DNA of 6,449 nucleotides from Chitinophagaceae bacterium (GCA_003151295.1 PLXD01000584.1:1-6449), one strand, 5' to 3'. Shown: positions 1-6,449, numbered from the stretch's first letter. Numbers and translations are program-made. Notes: generated from the letters alone by a model not told the origin.

Positions 1-2153
1 CCGCCGCCGCCGTGCGGGATGGCGAAGGTCTTATGAAGGTTCAGATGACAAACGTCCGCGCCGATAGTGCCCGGGCTGGTAAATCCTACCTGGGCATTCA
101 TATTGGCACCATCCATATATACAAGCCCTCCATTATCATGAATAGCCTGACAGATCTCTTTAATGCGCTCTTCAAACACGCCGTGGGTAGAAGGGTAAGT
201 CACCATCAGGCCGGCAAGCTGGTCCTTATAATGCACTGCTTTGGCTTTCAGGTCAGTTGTGTCGACATGTCCGTCCTCATCGCTCTTTACCACTACTACT
301 TTCATGCCGGCCATAATAGCGCTGGCGGGGTTGGTGCCGTGCGCCGAGATGGGTATGAGCATAACATTACGATGCCCCTCGTTCCGCGCGGCATGATAGG
401 CGCGTATGGTCAGCAGACCGGCATATTCTCCCTGTGCGCCGCTGTTGGGTTGCAGGGAAGTGGCTGCAAATCCGGTGATCTGGCTGAGCCAGGCTTCCAG
501 CTCTGTAAGGATCTGCCTATACCCCTGCCATTGGTCGGGGGGGGCAAAAGGATGAATGCCTCCGAACTCAGGCCAGCTTACCGGAATTAGCTCGGTAGCC
601 GCATTCAGCTTCATGGTGCAGGAACCCAGGGAGATCATGGATGTGTTCAGGGACAGATCCTTGTTTTCCAGGCTCTTGAGATAGCGCATCATTTTGGTCT
701 CGCTGTGATGGGTATTAAATACCGGGTGCTTGAGGAACTCCGAGGTACGTGTACTACAGGGAGGAATATTTTTCAGGCTGTCTTCGACATCAAAGGTTGC
801 AGATACGGTATCCGAACCCGCCAGTTCCCCAAAGATCGAAAGAATATTCAATAGGTCGCGCTGGGAAGTCGTCTCATCCAGGGAAATGCTGATGCCATCC
901 GTGCCGTGATAGTTGAAATTAATGCCATGTGCTTCCGCAAGGGGCCTGATCGCCTTCGTATCGATGAGTTTCAGCCGGATGGTATCGAAATAAAATTCAT
1001 TTTCGTTATTAAATCCCATCGCTTCCAGTTCATTTGACAGGGTCTGAGCCAGCATGCTGACCCTTTTTGCGATATCGGTCAGTCCCTTTGGTCCGTGGTA
1101 AACGGCGTACATGGCGGCCATATTTGCCAGCAGGGCCTGGGCTGTACAGATATTGGAAGTGGCTTTTTCGCGTTTGATATGCTGTTCCCTGGTCTGTAAT
1201 GCCATACGCAGCGCCCTGTTGCCTTGCGCATCGATGCTTATTCCGATGATACGTCCCGGAATGGCCCGCTTGAAATCTTCCCTGGCAGCAAAGAAGGCTG
1301 CATGCGGTCCCCCAAATCCCATCGGCACGCCAAAACGCTGGGAAGATCCCACGGCTGCATCTGCACCGAGCTCTCCCGGAGGGGTTAGCAAGGTCAGTGC
1401 CAGCAGATCGGTAGCCATTACTACATAGCCTCCGTGATCGTGTATTTTATTGATGAATTTGCGGTAATCATGGATGGAGCCATTGCTATCCGGATATTGC
1501 AGGATGGCGCCGAAATAAGAACCATCGATCGTAGCGCTGAGGTAGTCGCCGGTGACCAATTCAATGCCTATCGGTGTGGCCCTGGTAAGGAGGATATCTT
1601 TTGTCTGACCGAATAGTTGCTGGTCCACAAAAAATTTAGGGACGGTAATATGATCATGATCCTTATTTTTCAGGTTAAAGAACATGGCCATGGCTTCCGC
1701 GGCGGCGGTTCCCTCATCCAGCAGCGAAGCATTGGCAAGGGGAAGGGCCGTGAGGTCTGCGACCATGGTCTGGAAGTTCAGCAGGCTCTCCAGGCGTCCC
1801 TGGGCGATCTCTGCCTGGTAAGGGGTGTATTGGGTGTACCAGCCCGGGTTTTCAAACACATTGCGGAGGATCACACTGGGGACGATGGTATTATAATATC
1901 CCTGGCCTATATAGGATTTATTGACCTTATTGCGCGCTGCTACCTGTTTAAGATCGCTAAGATATTGATACTCACTTACCGGGCCGGGAGTCGAGAGCGG
2001 CTTTGGATTGCGTATGGAAGTGGGTATGACCTTGTCGATCAACTCTTCAAAGTTGCGGACACCAATGGTCCTGAGCATGCTGGAAGTTTCCTGTTCGTTC
2101 GGTCCTATATGCCTGCCGGCGAATTCATTAGCCTGTTGTTCGAATAGATTCAT
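1..2153 (-). CDS. gcvP: glycine dehydrogenase (aminomethyl-transferring), glycine cleavage system P-protein, C-terminus cut by window edge
   Basis: The P-protein decarboxylates glycine with pyridoxal phosphate and passes the aminomethyl group to the lipoyl arm of H-protein, in the cytoplasm. Translating the minus strand from the ATG at 2153-2151 gives 717 codons without a stop. The protein opens [11 protein letters not shown] and continues RHIGPNE, the usual P-protein N-terminus. Further family landmarks are YIGQGYYNT (about 81-89), [12 protein letters not shown] (109-120), [10 protein letters not shown] (146-155) and SCTMK (about 511-515). Near the edge, [12 protein letters not shown] places the PLP Schiff-base lysine at residue 708, close to its position in the E. 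coli enzyme. The family is about 950-960 residues long, so roughly 240 C-terminal residues lie outside the window. It is a single-chain P-protein, not the split gcvPA/gcvPB form. An 8-G run at 537-544 (plus strand) does not break the frame. No clear Shine-Dalgarno sequence precedes the start. Confidence 0.97.
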   Translation of the reverse strand, partial: MNLFEQQANEFAGRHIGPNEQETSSMLRTIGVRNFEELIDKVIPTSIRNPKPLSTPGPVSEYQYLSDLKQVAARNKVNKSYIGQGYYNTIVPSVILRNVFENPGWYTQYTPYQAEIAQGRLESLLNFQTMVADLTALPLANASLLDEGTAAAEAMAMFFNLKNKDHDHITVPKFFVDQQLFGQTKDILLTRATPIGIELVTGDYLSATIDGSYFGAILQYPDSNGSIHDYRKFINKIHDHGGYVVMATDLLALTLLTPPGELGADAAVGSSQRFGVPMGFGGPHAAFFAAREDFKRAIPGRIIGISIDAQGNRALRMALQTREQHIKREKATSNICTAQALLANMAAMYAVYHGPKGLTDIAKRVSMLAQTLSNELEAMGFNNENEFYFDTIRLKLIDTKAIRPLAEAHGINFNYHGTDGISISLDETTSQRDLLNILSIFGELAGSDTVSATFDVEDSLKNIPPCSTRTSEFLKHPVFNTHHSETKMMRYLKSLENKDLSLNTSMISLGSCTMKLNAATELIPVSWPEFGGIHPFAPPDQWQGYRQILTELEAWLSQITGFAATSLQPNSGAQGEYAGLLTIRAYHAARNEGHRNVMLIPISAHGTNPASAIMAGMKVVVVKSDEDGHVDTTDLKAKAVHYKDQLAGLMVTYPSTHGVFEERIKEICQAIHDNGGLVYMDGANMNAQVGFTSPGTIGADVCHLNLHKTFAIPHGGG

Positions 2154-2173
2154 ACTGTATAGGGATTAACAGT

Positions 2174-2205
2174 TAAAAAGATTGGCAAATAAAAAGATTG
2201 GCAAA
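2174..2205. repeat. exact 16-bp tandem duplication in the gcvP leader
   Basis: The unit TAAAAAGATTGGCAAA (plus strand) occurs at 2174-2189 and again, identically and with no gap, at 2190-2205. On the minus strand each unit begins with TTTGCC. The upstream copy supplies the TTTG of the putative gcvP -7 box, while the other copy lacks the correctly spaced TA. A recent slippage or tandem duplication is the simplest explanation. Confidence 0.9.
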
Positions 2206-2209
2206 GTTA
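2202..2209 (-). promoter_or_regulatory. putative Bacteroidota -7 promoter box for gcvP
   Basis: Read on the minus strand this is TAACTTTG, an exact match to the Bacteroidota sigma-ABfr -7 consensus TAnnTTTG. It would start transcription near 2195-2198, giving a leader of about 40-45 bases before the gcvP ATG. The expected -33 TTTG/TTG element is not clear; a run of seven T lies near that distance. The call rests on the consensus match and position only. Confidence 0.5.
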
Positions 2210-2387
2210 CGGCTATGGTAGGAGAAAAAAACCATTTTGTCTATCGGAGTGGATAAAACAGGCTCCATGGTGGATTACCTATGAACCTATTACTATATTA
2301 TTATTATTATATGCGTAACCATAAAACTTACTTCACAAAGCTAACAAGCAGGTTTTTGACAGTATTAAATAATAAATTAAAATGAAA

Positions 2388-3347
2388 TTAAAATCGAATC
2401 GGAGAGCTGACGCCTTCCTGCAAGATCTCCTGACTAGCCCTGTCTGCATCGGGGCTGGACCCTTCTTCCAACTGCCTTAGCTGCTCGCTCGTGAAACGGC
2501 TGCCGTCGTGGCTCCAGCCGGGAAGACCGAACAGGTATTTCCATTTGTCCTTCCAGCCGATATCCTTCCGTGAAAGGTCCTTGCCGATCGCTTCCCATTC
2601 GTGAAATACGATATTGGCAGGCGTTTGCTTTTCAAGCTGTGTAGTGAGGCCGTATTTTTTTTGCTGATACTGTTCCGTTGTCAGCTCGGGCTGAAAAGTG
2701 CCGAAAAGCTGGTCCCAGATGATGAGAAACATTCCCATATTTTTGTCGAGGTATTTGGGATTGGACGCATGATGCACGCGATGATGCGAGGGGGTGACCA
2801 GTATATATTCAAGCCATCCCATTTTGTTAATGAGTTCGGTATGCACGAAGATGCCCCAGATCTGGGTGGCGGAATAAATGAAGATGATGTCAAGGGGTTT
2901 GAATCCGGCAAGGGCGAGCGGTATGAAATAGATGAAACGGTATAGCGGTTGAAAAACAGAGGAACGGAAACCCACGGTAAAGTTCATCTTTTCGGAAGAA
3001 TGATGCGTGACGTGGATCGCCCAGAAAAGGCGTATCTCATGGTCGAAGCGATGCAGCCAGTAATAGAGGAAGTCTTCCGCCAACAGGAGCAGGAACCAGT
3101 AAGAGAAGACGTTGGTAATGGACAGTAAGTGATATTGGTAGAAGAAATTAAGCGCCACCAGGTAGACGCCTCTGAAGAGGAGGTCTATACCGCCATTCAG
3201 GAGCATCAGGTAGACATTCGTAAAGCTGTCTTTCCAGGTATAGAGCTTTTTATGCCTGTAATTGCTCAACAGGATCTCGACGCCTATAATGATGATATAT
3301 AGCGGCGTGCTGACGAGGATCAATATTTGTTCTTTTAACGAGTTCAC
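2388..3347 (-). CDS. sterol desaturase / fatty acid hydroxylase superfamily membrane protein
   Basis: This 319-residue integral membrane protein has the histidine clusters of the di-iron FA_hydroxylase superfamily: HRFDH (99-103), HVTHH (112-116), H169, and HHRVHH (188-193). These ligands bind two irons that activate O2 for lipid hydroxylation or desaturation. Hydrophobic segments lie at about 9-27, 42-75, 80-97 and 136-168. The stretches WAIHVTHHSSE and PSHHRVHHASNPKYL resemble the branch that includes alkylglycerol monooxygenase, but the substrate cannot be read from sequence. Residues from about 280 on form a polar, acidic tail without histidine ligands. The start is GTG at 3347-3345, followed at once by a hydrophobic N-terminus. 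Upstream in frame there is a stop and no ATG. A divergent TAnnTTTG box lies only 8-15 bases upstream, so the transcript may be almost leaderless. It is probably transcribed alone. Confidence 0.9.
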   Translation of the reverse strand: MNSLKEQILILVSTPLYIIIIGVEILLSNYRHKKLYTWKDSFTNVYLMLLNGGIDLLFRGVYLVALNFFYQYHLLSITNVFSYWFLLLLAEDFLYYWLHRFDHEIRLFWAIHVTHHSSEKMNFTVGFRSSVFQPLYRFIYFIPLALAGFKPLDIIFIYSATQIWGIFVHTELINKMGWLEYILVTPSHHRVHHASNPKYLDKNMGMFLIIWDQLFGTFQPELTTEQYQQKKYGLTTQLEKQTPANIVFHEWEAIGKDLSRKDIGWKDKWKYLFGLPGWSHDGSRFTSEQLRQLEEGSSPDADRASQEILQEGVSSPIRF

Positions 3348-3354
3348 AGTCCTG

Positions 3355-3362
3355 CAAAAGTA
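3355..3362 (-). promoter_or_regulatory. putative -7 promoter box for the hydroxylase gene
   Basis: The minus strand reads TACTTTTG, an exact match to the Bacteroidota TAnnTTTG -7 consensus. The GTG start lies 7 bases past its last base. Transcription would therefore begin at or within a few bases of the start codon. No clear -33 box is visible at the usual spacing. Confidence 0.45.
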
Positions 3363-3383
3363 ACCTATTACCTTAATCTTCTG

Positions 3384-3390
3384 TATCTTG
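3384..3390 (+). promoter_or_regulatory. putative degenerate -7 box for the cysteine-cluster gene
   Basis: TATCTTG on the plus strand resembles TAnnTTTG with one T missing. It would start transcription near 3395-3398, about 15 bases before the ATG at 3411 or about 57 before the ATG at 3453. It shares the short divergent region with the hydroxylase promoter. The match is imperfect and there is no clear -33 element. Confidence 0.3.
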
Positions 3391-3452
3391 CGCTTGTTAA
3401 TCAGGTACTAATGAGGGGAAAACGCCCTTTTTTGCAAGGTTTATTAAAGGAT

Positions 3453-3929
3453 ATGAGCGATTTATTACATAACTGGGAGACGAAATCTGCCGAACACCAG
3501 AAGCAGTACAAGAATTTTTTGCAGCGTCCCGATAAGAATAAGGTGCTGAAACAGTTGCCTGCCCTGCATGAAGAGGCGTTCAGCAAGGTCGATTGCCTGA
3601 AATGCGCCAATTGCTGCAAAAATTACTCCCCGCGTTTTAAGGCTACGGATATCAAACGGATATCGAAACATTTCAGGATGAAGGAAGGGGAATTCATCGA
3701 TCAATACCTCCTGATGGACGACGAGGGGGACTATGTGGCTAATAGGGCGCCCTGTCCTTTTTTAGGAGCCGATAACTACTGTAGCATCTATGAAGTCCGT
3801 CCTTCCGATTGCCAAAGATTCCCTTATACGGATGAAGATATACTGATAAAAAGACCCCGCGTTACACAAAAGAACAGCACGTTCTGCCCCATCGTCTATT
3901 ATGTTCTTGAAAAGTTGATCGCTCCCTGA
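3453..3929 (+). CDS. YkgJ family cysteine cluster protein
   Basis: This 158-residue soluble protein carries the CxxCxxCC signature of the YkgJ / zinc-or-iron-chelating family (PF03692): C48, C51, C54 and C55 in the segment CLKCANCCK. Downstream come C101 in APCPFLGADNYC, C110, C120 in YEVRPSDC, and C145. Eight cysteines in this spacing suggest an Fe-S or zinc centre; the biochemical role of the family is not established. The frame extends 14 codons upstream to an ATG at 3411 (MRGKRPFLQGLLKD). I prefer the ATG at 3453 because it leaves about 47 residues before the first cysteine, as I recall for close relatives, and because the extra stretch is not conserved-looking. This is a judgement, and 3411 remains possible. 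The gene is divergent from the hydroxylase gene and convergent with the MFS gene. Its last seven codons are partly duplicated just downstream. Confidence 0.9.
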   Translation: MSDLLHNWETKSAEHQKQYKNFLQRPDKNKVLKQLPALHEEAFSKVDCLKCANCCKNYSPRFKATDIKRISKHFRMKEGEFIDQYLLMDDEGDYVANRAPCPFLGADNYCSIYEVRPSDCQRFPYTDEDILIKRPRVTQKNSTFCPIVYYVLEKLIAP

Positions 3930-3966
3930 AAAGCCCATCATTTCCTGAAAAGCTGATCGCTCCCTG
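3908..3966. repeat. 21-bp direct repeat covering the 3' end of the cysteine-cluster gene
   Basis: Positions 3908-3928 and 3946-3966 match over 21 bases with a single difference (T3915 versus C3953), at a 38-base period. The first copy encodes the last residues (EKLIAP) and most of the stop codon. The second lies in the gap between the two convergent genes. A third partial match, CCTGAAAAGC, occurs at 3925-3934. The pattern fits a partial tandem duplication of the gene tail. Confidence 0.85.
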
Positions 3967-3979
3967 GTGCGGGTTTTTT
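3959..3979 (+). terminator. weak intrinsic terminator candidate between convergent genes
   Basis: A short GC-rich stretch (CGCTCCCTGGTGCGGG) is followed by six T at 3974-3979, directly after the cysteine-cluster gene. Only a 3-bp stem (CCC/GGG or CGC/GCG) can be drawn, so the hairpin is poor. The T-run overlaps the stop codon of the MFS gene on the other strand. Confidence 0.2.
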
Positions 3980-5219
3980 AATATTCCATTTTCCGCAGGC
4001 TTGGCGCCCGGAACCAGGTCGCTATGACCACACCGAGGGTCATGCATCCCCCGAATACGACGGAGGGAATCACACCCAATAACCTTGCCATGACCCCGCT
4101 CTCGAACTGTCCCAGTTCATTACTGGAATTGATGAACATGGAACTGACGGAAGAGACCCTGCCCCGCATACTATCAGGCGTCTTCAACTGGAGGATGGTG
4201 CCGCGTATCACCACGCTGATGCCATCCAGCATCCCGCTGCAGAGAAGGGCAATGAAAGAAATAAGATACCAGTGAGAGAGCCCGAATAAGATGATGAAGG
4301 CCCCGAAACCGGCCACCGCATATAGGAGAATGAGCCCTTGCCTGCGGCGAAGGGGCCATATCGTCATGGCGAGTATGGTGATAATGGATCCCAGATCGTC
4401 CGCAGCATTCAGCCAGCCGAAGCCGACGGGTCCGACCCGGAGAATATCACTGGCATAGACCGGGATCATCGCCACAGCGCCCCCGAAAAGAACGGCGAAA
4501 AGGTCCAGGGCCATTGCGGCCAATACTTCCCGGGTCATCATGACAAAGCGCAGGCCATCCTTGATACTTTCCCATGTCTTTTTTTCCGAACCGGCCAGCA
4601 TGATCTGCTTGGGCGATACGCGTAACAGGAAAAAAAGGGCGAGAACAACATAGAAGCCTACAATGCTGAAAGAGAAAACATAGGTGGTATGGGCTATCAG
4701 GAAGCCGGCCGTGGCATGGCCCATCACCGATGCGGATAGAAAGGCGCTGGAATTGAGGGTGACGGCTCCGGGCAATTGTTCGGGGGGAACGATCTGGGCG
4801 ACAATCGCGTTCAGGGCAGGTCCTGCAAATGCCCGGATCACCCCGGTGCAGAAGATGATAACGTAGATCAGCCACTGAATAGGATGGCTGCCCAGGGCCT
4901 GAACGACCCGGCCTGTGGAAATAACGATCAGCCCGGCTACGCAAGCCAGGTAGCAGAAGGTCGTGGTCAGCAGGAGGGCCCTTTTATCACTCTTGTCGAT
5001 CACATGGCCTGCATAGAGCGCCAGGCAGAAGGCGGGCAGAAAGCCAAAGAGACCTATCAATCCGATTGCAAAAACGTTATGGGTGATCTGGTAGATGCGC
5101 CAGCCAATGATCGTGGTGACCATACGAAGCGCCATGATATAAAAAAAACGGGCGGTGATAAAGGATCTGTATTCCTTAATACGGAGCACTTCCAGGGCGC
5201 TCCCCCGATCTTTGTTCAT
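3978..5219 (-). CDS. MFS transporter, EntS-like / MFS_3 type exporter
   Basis: This 413-residue, very hydrophobic protein has about 12 membrane segments, with a longer cytoplasmic loop near 201-232 between the two halves. The loop after the second segment, GHVIDKSDKR (71-80), is the MFS motif A (GxxxDxxxRR). RSFITARFFYIM (18-29), the IGWRIYQIT segment (38-46) and MRGRVSSVSSMF (351-362) are typical of the MFS_3 / EntS branch, whose known members export enterobactin or other small molecules. The substrate here cannot be inferred. I start it at the ATG 5219-5217 (MNKDRGSALEVL). The frame runs on to an ATG at 5303, but that would overlap the kinase gene by about 60 bases with a non-conserved polar extension. 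It begins 22 bases after the kinase stop and is probably the last gene of the folK operon. No Shine-Dalgarno sequence is visible. Confidence 0.93.
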   Translation of the reverse strand: MNKDRGSALEVLRIKEYRSFITARFFYIMALRMVTTIIGWRIYQITHNVFAIGLIGLFGFLPAFCLALYAGHVIDKSDKRALLLTTTFCYLACVAGLIVISTGRVVQALGSHPIQWLIYVIIFCTGVIRAFAGPALNAIVAQIVPPEQLPGAVTLNSSAFLSASVMGHATAGFLIAHTTYVFSFSIVGFYVVLALFFLLRVSPKQIMLAGSEKKTWESIKDGLRFVMMTREVLAAMALDLFAVLFGGAVAMIPVYASDILRVGPVGFGWLNAADDLGSIITILAMTIWPLRRRQGLILLYAVAGFGAFIILFGLSHWYLISFIALLCSGMLDGISVVIRGTILQLKTPDSMRGRVSSVSSMFINSSNELGQFESGVMARLLGVIPSVVFGGCMTLGVVIATWFRAPSLRKMEY

Positions 5220-5241
5220 TGATTGGTTTTTTTGCCAGCCT

Positions 5242-5883
5242 TCAGCTCTCCGAAGGTAATGTAAAGTAATGCGGCCCCTCGCCGATATCCATTTCCAATG
5301 CATCCAGGATGACTTTCAGGTGTTGTTCATTACCCAGGAAATCGGCATTCGAAGCATCTATGAACAGGGTTTTGATATTGTGCTGCCTGATATAGCCCGT
5401 ATAGGTCTCCTGTATTTTCAGCAGGTATCCATCATCTATCGCCTGCTCATAGGAGCGATTCCTTTTGCGGATATTCTGTTGCAATTTGCTGACCGGCGCA
5501 TGCAAGTAGATGAGGATATCGGGTTGTACGAGCTGCTGATAGATGATATCGAATAATTTCTGGTATAGCCTGAACTCCTGCTCCGGGAGATTGACTTTGG
5601 CAAACAAAAGACATTTGGTAAAGAGGTAATCCGCTATGGTGATACTATGGAACAGATCATTCGTGTGTACCAACTCATTCATCTGCTTGTACCGTTCGGC
5701 CATGAAGAAAAGCTCCAGCGGGAAGGCGTATTGCCGGGGGTTCTCATAGAAGTTTGCTAAGAACGGGTTATCTGCAAATTGTTCTACGATGAGACGCGCG
5801 TTAAAATGCTTGGACAGTATATGGGCGAGCGTTGTCTTGCCGGCACCGATATTTCCTTCTATTGCAATAAAATGGTGGTTCAT
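5242..5883 (-). CDS. deoxynucleoside kinase (dGK/dAK/dCK family)
   Basis: This 213-residue cytoplasmic enzyme is predicted to transfer the ATP gamma-phosphate to the 5'-OH of a deoxynucleoside in nucleotide salvage. FIAIEGNIGAGKTT contains the P-loop (GNIGAGKT, 10-17). E35 in IVEQF fits the catalytic acid/base position. The LID motif RxRxxE appears as R141-N-R143-S-Y-E146. The DRS/ERS motif of characterised members is not intact: the matching region reads IADYLFTK (83-90). The substrate (purine or pyrimidine deoxynucleoside) cannot be assigned. I start at the ATG 5883-5881, where the FIAIEGNIG strand follows after four residues. A TTG two codons upstream (5889) is a weaker alternative. The gene lies 26 bases after folK and 22 before the MFS gene, so co-transcription is likely. 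Linkage or fusion of HPPK with such a kinase is, from memory, known in Bacteroidota/Chlorobi. Confidence 0.94.
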   Translation of the reverse strand: MNHHFIAIEGNIGAGKTTLAHILSKHFNARLIVEQFADNPFLANFYENPRQYAFPLELFFMAERYKQMNELVHTNDLFHSITIADYLFTKCLLFAKVNLPEQEFRLYQKLFDIIYQQLVQPDILIYLHAPVSKLQQNIRKRNRSYEQAIDDGYLLKIQETYTGYIRQHNIKTLFIDASNADFLGNEQHLKVILDALEMDIGEGPHYFTLPSES

Positions 5884-5909
5884 GAGCAATGCAAAGAAAT
5901 GCTAAAGCA

Positions 5910-6404
5910 TCAAATTATAAGCGGGATTTTTTTCACATCCAGTTTATCGGGGCATTCAAGCAGCAACTCCAGGATCGTTTTTTGCAGCAATGGAGGGATA
6001 TATGATGAAGCGATCTCATTCATCGGCTCCAGCGCAAATCGTCTGTTCTGTATTTCCGGATGAGGGATGACCAGTCCGGCGAGGTTGATGATCTCCCTGT
6101 TGAAGAACAGGATATCTATGTCTATTATCCGCGGCCCGTATTTTTCAAGTCTTTTGCGGCCCATTTTCTCTTCGATCCCGAGCAGCATTTCCATCAGGGA
6201 AGGAGCGGTAAGAGAAGTTTCAAGCAACAGGGCCTGGTTCAGGAAAGCAGCCTGGTCCGTTTTGCCCCAAGCAGCTGTCTCATAGAGGGATGACCTTCGA
6301 ATGAGGGGGCCGCAAAATTCGATGATTTTCCTGCAGGCCCGGGCCAGTTCATCCATCCTTTCCCCCTCGTTGCCTCCTATCAGTAAATATGCCTTATTCA
6401 TCAT
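5910..6404 (-). CDS. folK: 2-amino-4-hydroxy-6-hydroxymethyldihydropteridine diphosphokinase (HPPK)
   Basis: FolK transfers pyrophosphate from ATP to 6-hydroxymethyl-7,8-dihydropterin, the step before dihydropteroate synthase in folate synthesis; it is cytoplasmic. The 164-residue length is typical. The protein opens KAYLLIGGNEGER (4-16), the usual first strand and glycine loop. YETAAWG (41-47) and FLNQALLLET (54-63) follow. The HPPK signature KYGPRIIDIDIL (88-99) carries R92 and the two magnesium-binding aspartates D95 and D97. IPHPEIQNRRFAL (113-125) supplies the PHP turn and the substrate-binding arginines R121/R122. The start is the first of two consecutive ATG codons (6404-6402, 6401-6399), with a weak GGA 6-8 bases upstream. 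It is the first gene of a probable folK-dNK-MFS operon. Confidence 0.97.
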   Translation of the reverse strand: MMNKAYLLIGGNEGERMDELARACRKIIEFCGPLIRRSSLYETAAWGKTDQAAFLNQALLLETSLTAPSLMEMLLGIEEKMGRKRLEKYGPRIIDIDILFFNREIINLAGLVIPHPEIQNRRFALEPMNEIASSYIPPLLQKTILELLLECPDKLDVKKIPLII

Positions 6405-6412
6405 TGATTCCG

Positions 6413-6420
6413 TACTTTCG
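6413..6420 (+). promoter_or_regulatory. putative -7 box for a divergent gene right of the window
   Basis: The plus strand reads TACTTTCG, one base away from TAnnTTTG. It faces away from folK towards a presumed plus-strand gene beyond position 6449. No start codon for that gene is visible in the remaining 29 bases. Confidence 0.3.
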
Positions 6421-6426
6421 TGCCCT

Positions 6427-6434
6427 CAAATATC
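6427..6434 (-). promoter_or_regulatory. putative -7 box for the folK operon
   Basis: The minus strand reads GATATTTG, one base away from TAnnTTTG. It would begin transcription about 15 bases before the folK start. The -33 region is at or past the window edge, so it cannot be judged fully. Confidence 0.3.
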
Positions 6435-6449
6435 TTTATTTTTGAACTT

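Larger units (their letters stand above)
2154..2387. other. AT-rich intergenic region between gcvP and the hydroxylase gene
   Basis: This 234-base gap separates the 3' end of the hydroxylase gene from the 5' end of gcvP, both on the minus strand. It holds the gcvP promoter-like box and the 16-bp tandem repeat. It also contains a small palindrome TTAACAGTTAA at 2166-2176, a 14-base ATT microsatellite at 2297-2310, and a second minus-strand TAnnTTTG match (TAGCTTTG, 2343-2336). I see no convincing intrinsic terminator after the hydroxylase gene, no ORF of useful size and no recognisable riboswitch. Confidence 0.7.

Noticed and set aside
1..14. CCG repeat at the left edge as a microsatellite
   Set aside because: It is the codon run for the conserved HGGG glycines after the PLP lysine of gcvP.
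537..544. Run of eight G as a possible frameshift in gcvP
   Set aside because: The frame continues with normal P-protein sequence (HPFAPPDQ and on) on both sides.
12..590. Plus-strand open frame, and others at 1111-1428, 1434-1616 and 1617-2147
   Set aside because: They lie antisense to a continuous, strongly recognisable gcvP frame and have no family character of their own.
2297..2310. ATT trinucleotide run as a functional repeat
   Set aside because: Only 14 bases in AT-rich spacer DNA; no evidence of function.
2210..2343. Possible long gcvP leader from TAGCTTTG (2343-2336), with a glycine riboswitch
   Set aside because: No paired conserved core or stable stem set of a glycine riboswitch can be drawn; the nearer TAACTTTG box explains transcription more simply.
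4447..4944. Long minus-strand open frame inside the MFS gene and several plus-strand ones over it
   Set aside because: Shadow frames; the proteins are rich in Arg, Pro, Cys and His with no domain, while the MFS frame is clear.
5220..5303. N-terminal extension of the MFS protein starting at 5303
   Set aside because: It would overlap the kinase gene, adds 28 polar residues unlike the family, and the ATG at 5219 gives normal length.
5884..5889. TTG start for the kinase two codons upstream
   Set aside because: An ATG lies six bases on and gives the usual short N-terminus before the P-loop strand.

Overview
The window looks like ordinary chromosomal sequence from a Bacteroidota bacterium, probably in or near the Chitinophagaceae. 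This is inferred from the protein character, from promoter-like TAnnTTTG boxes upstream of genes, and from the near absence of Shine-Dalgarno sequences. Coding DNA is moderately GC-balanced. The 234-base gap upstream of gcvP is clearly AT-rich.

Layout: (1) 1-2153, minus strand: gcvP, the glycine decarboxylase P-protein. It is 5'-complete but cut by the left window edge just after the PLP-binding lysine, so about three quarters of the protein is visible. (2) 2154-2387: an AT-rich intergenic region with a promoter-like box, an exact 16-bp tandem duplication and a short ATT microsatellite. (3) 2388-3347, minus: a membrane di-iron hydroxylase of the sterol desaturase / fatty acid hydroxylase superfamily with a GTG start. 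(4) 3348-3452: a short divergent promoter region. (5) 3453-3929 (possibly from 3411), plus: a YkgJ-type cysteine-cluster protein. Its 3' end is partly duplicated just downstream. (6) 6404 to 3978, minus: a compact likely operon of folK (HPPK, folate synthesis), a deoxynucleoside kinase and an EntS-like MFS exporter, with gaps of 26 and 22 bases. (7) 6405-6449: promoter-like DNA between folK and a presumed divergent gene beyond the right edge.

Functionally the window combines one-carbon/glycine metabolism (gcvP), folate cofactor synthesis (folK) and nucleotide salvage (dNK). The glycine cleavage system feeds one-carbon units to tetrahydrofolate, whose synthesis needs FolK. gcvP and folK are not in one operon here, so this link is thematic only. 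I found no CRISPR array, RNA gene, insertion sequence, phage gene or defence system, and nothing that amounts to a new biological system. The points worth a second look are small: the promoter-proximal tandem duplication at gcvP, the duplicated tail of the cysteine-cluster gene, a nearly leaderless GTG start, and an altered DRS-type motif in the kinase.
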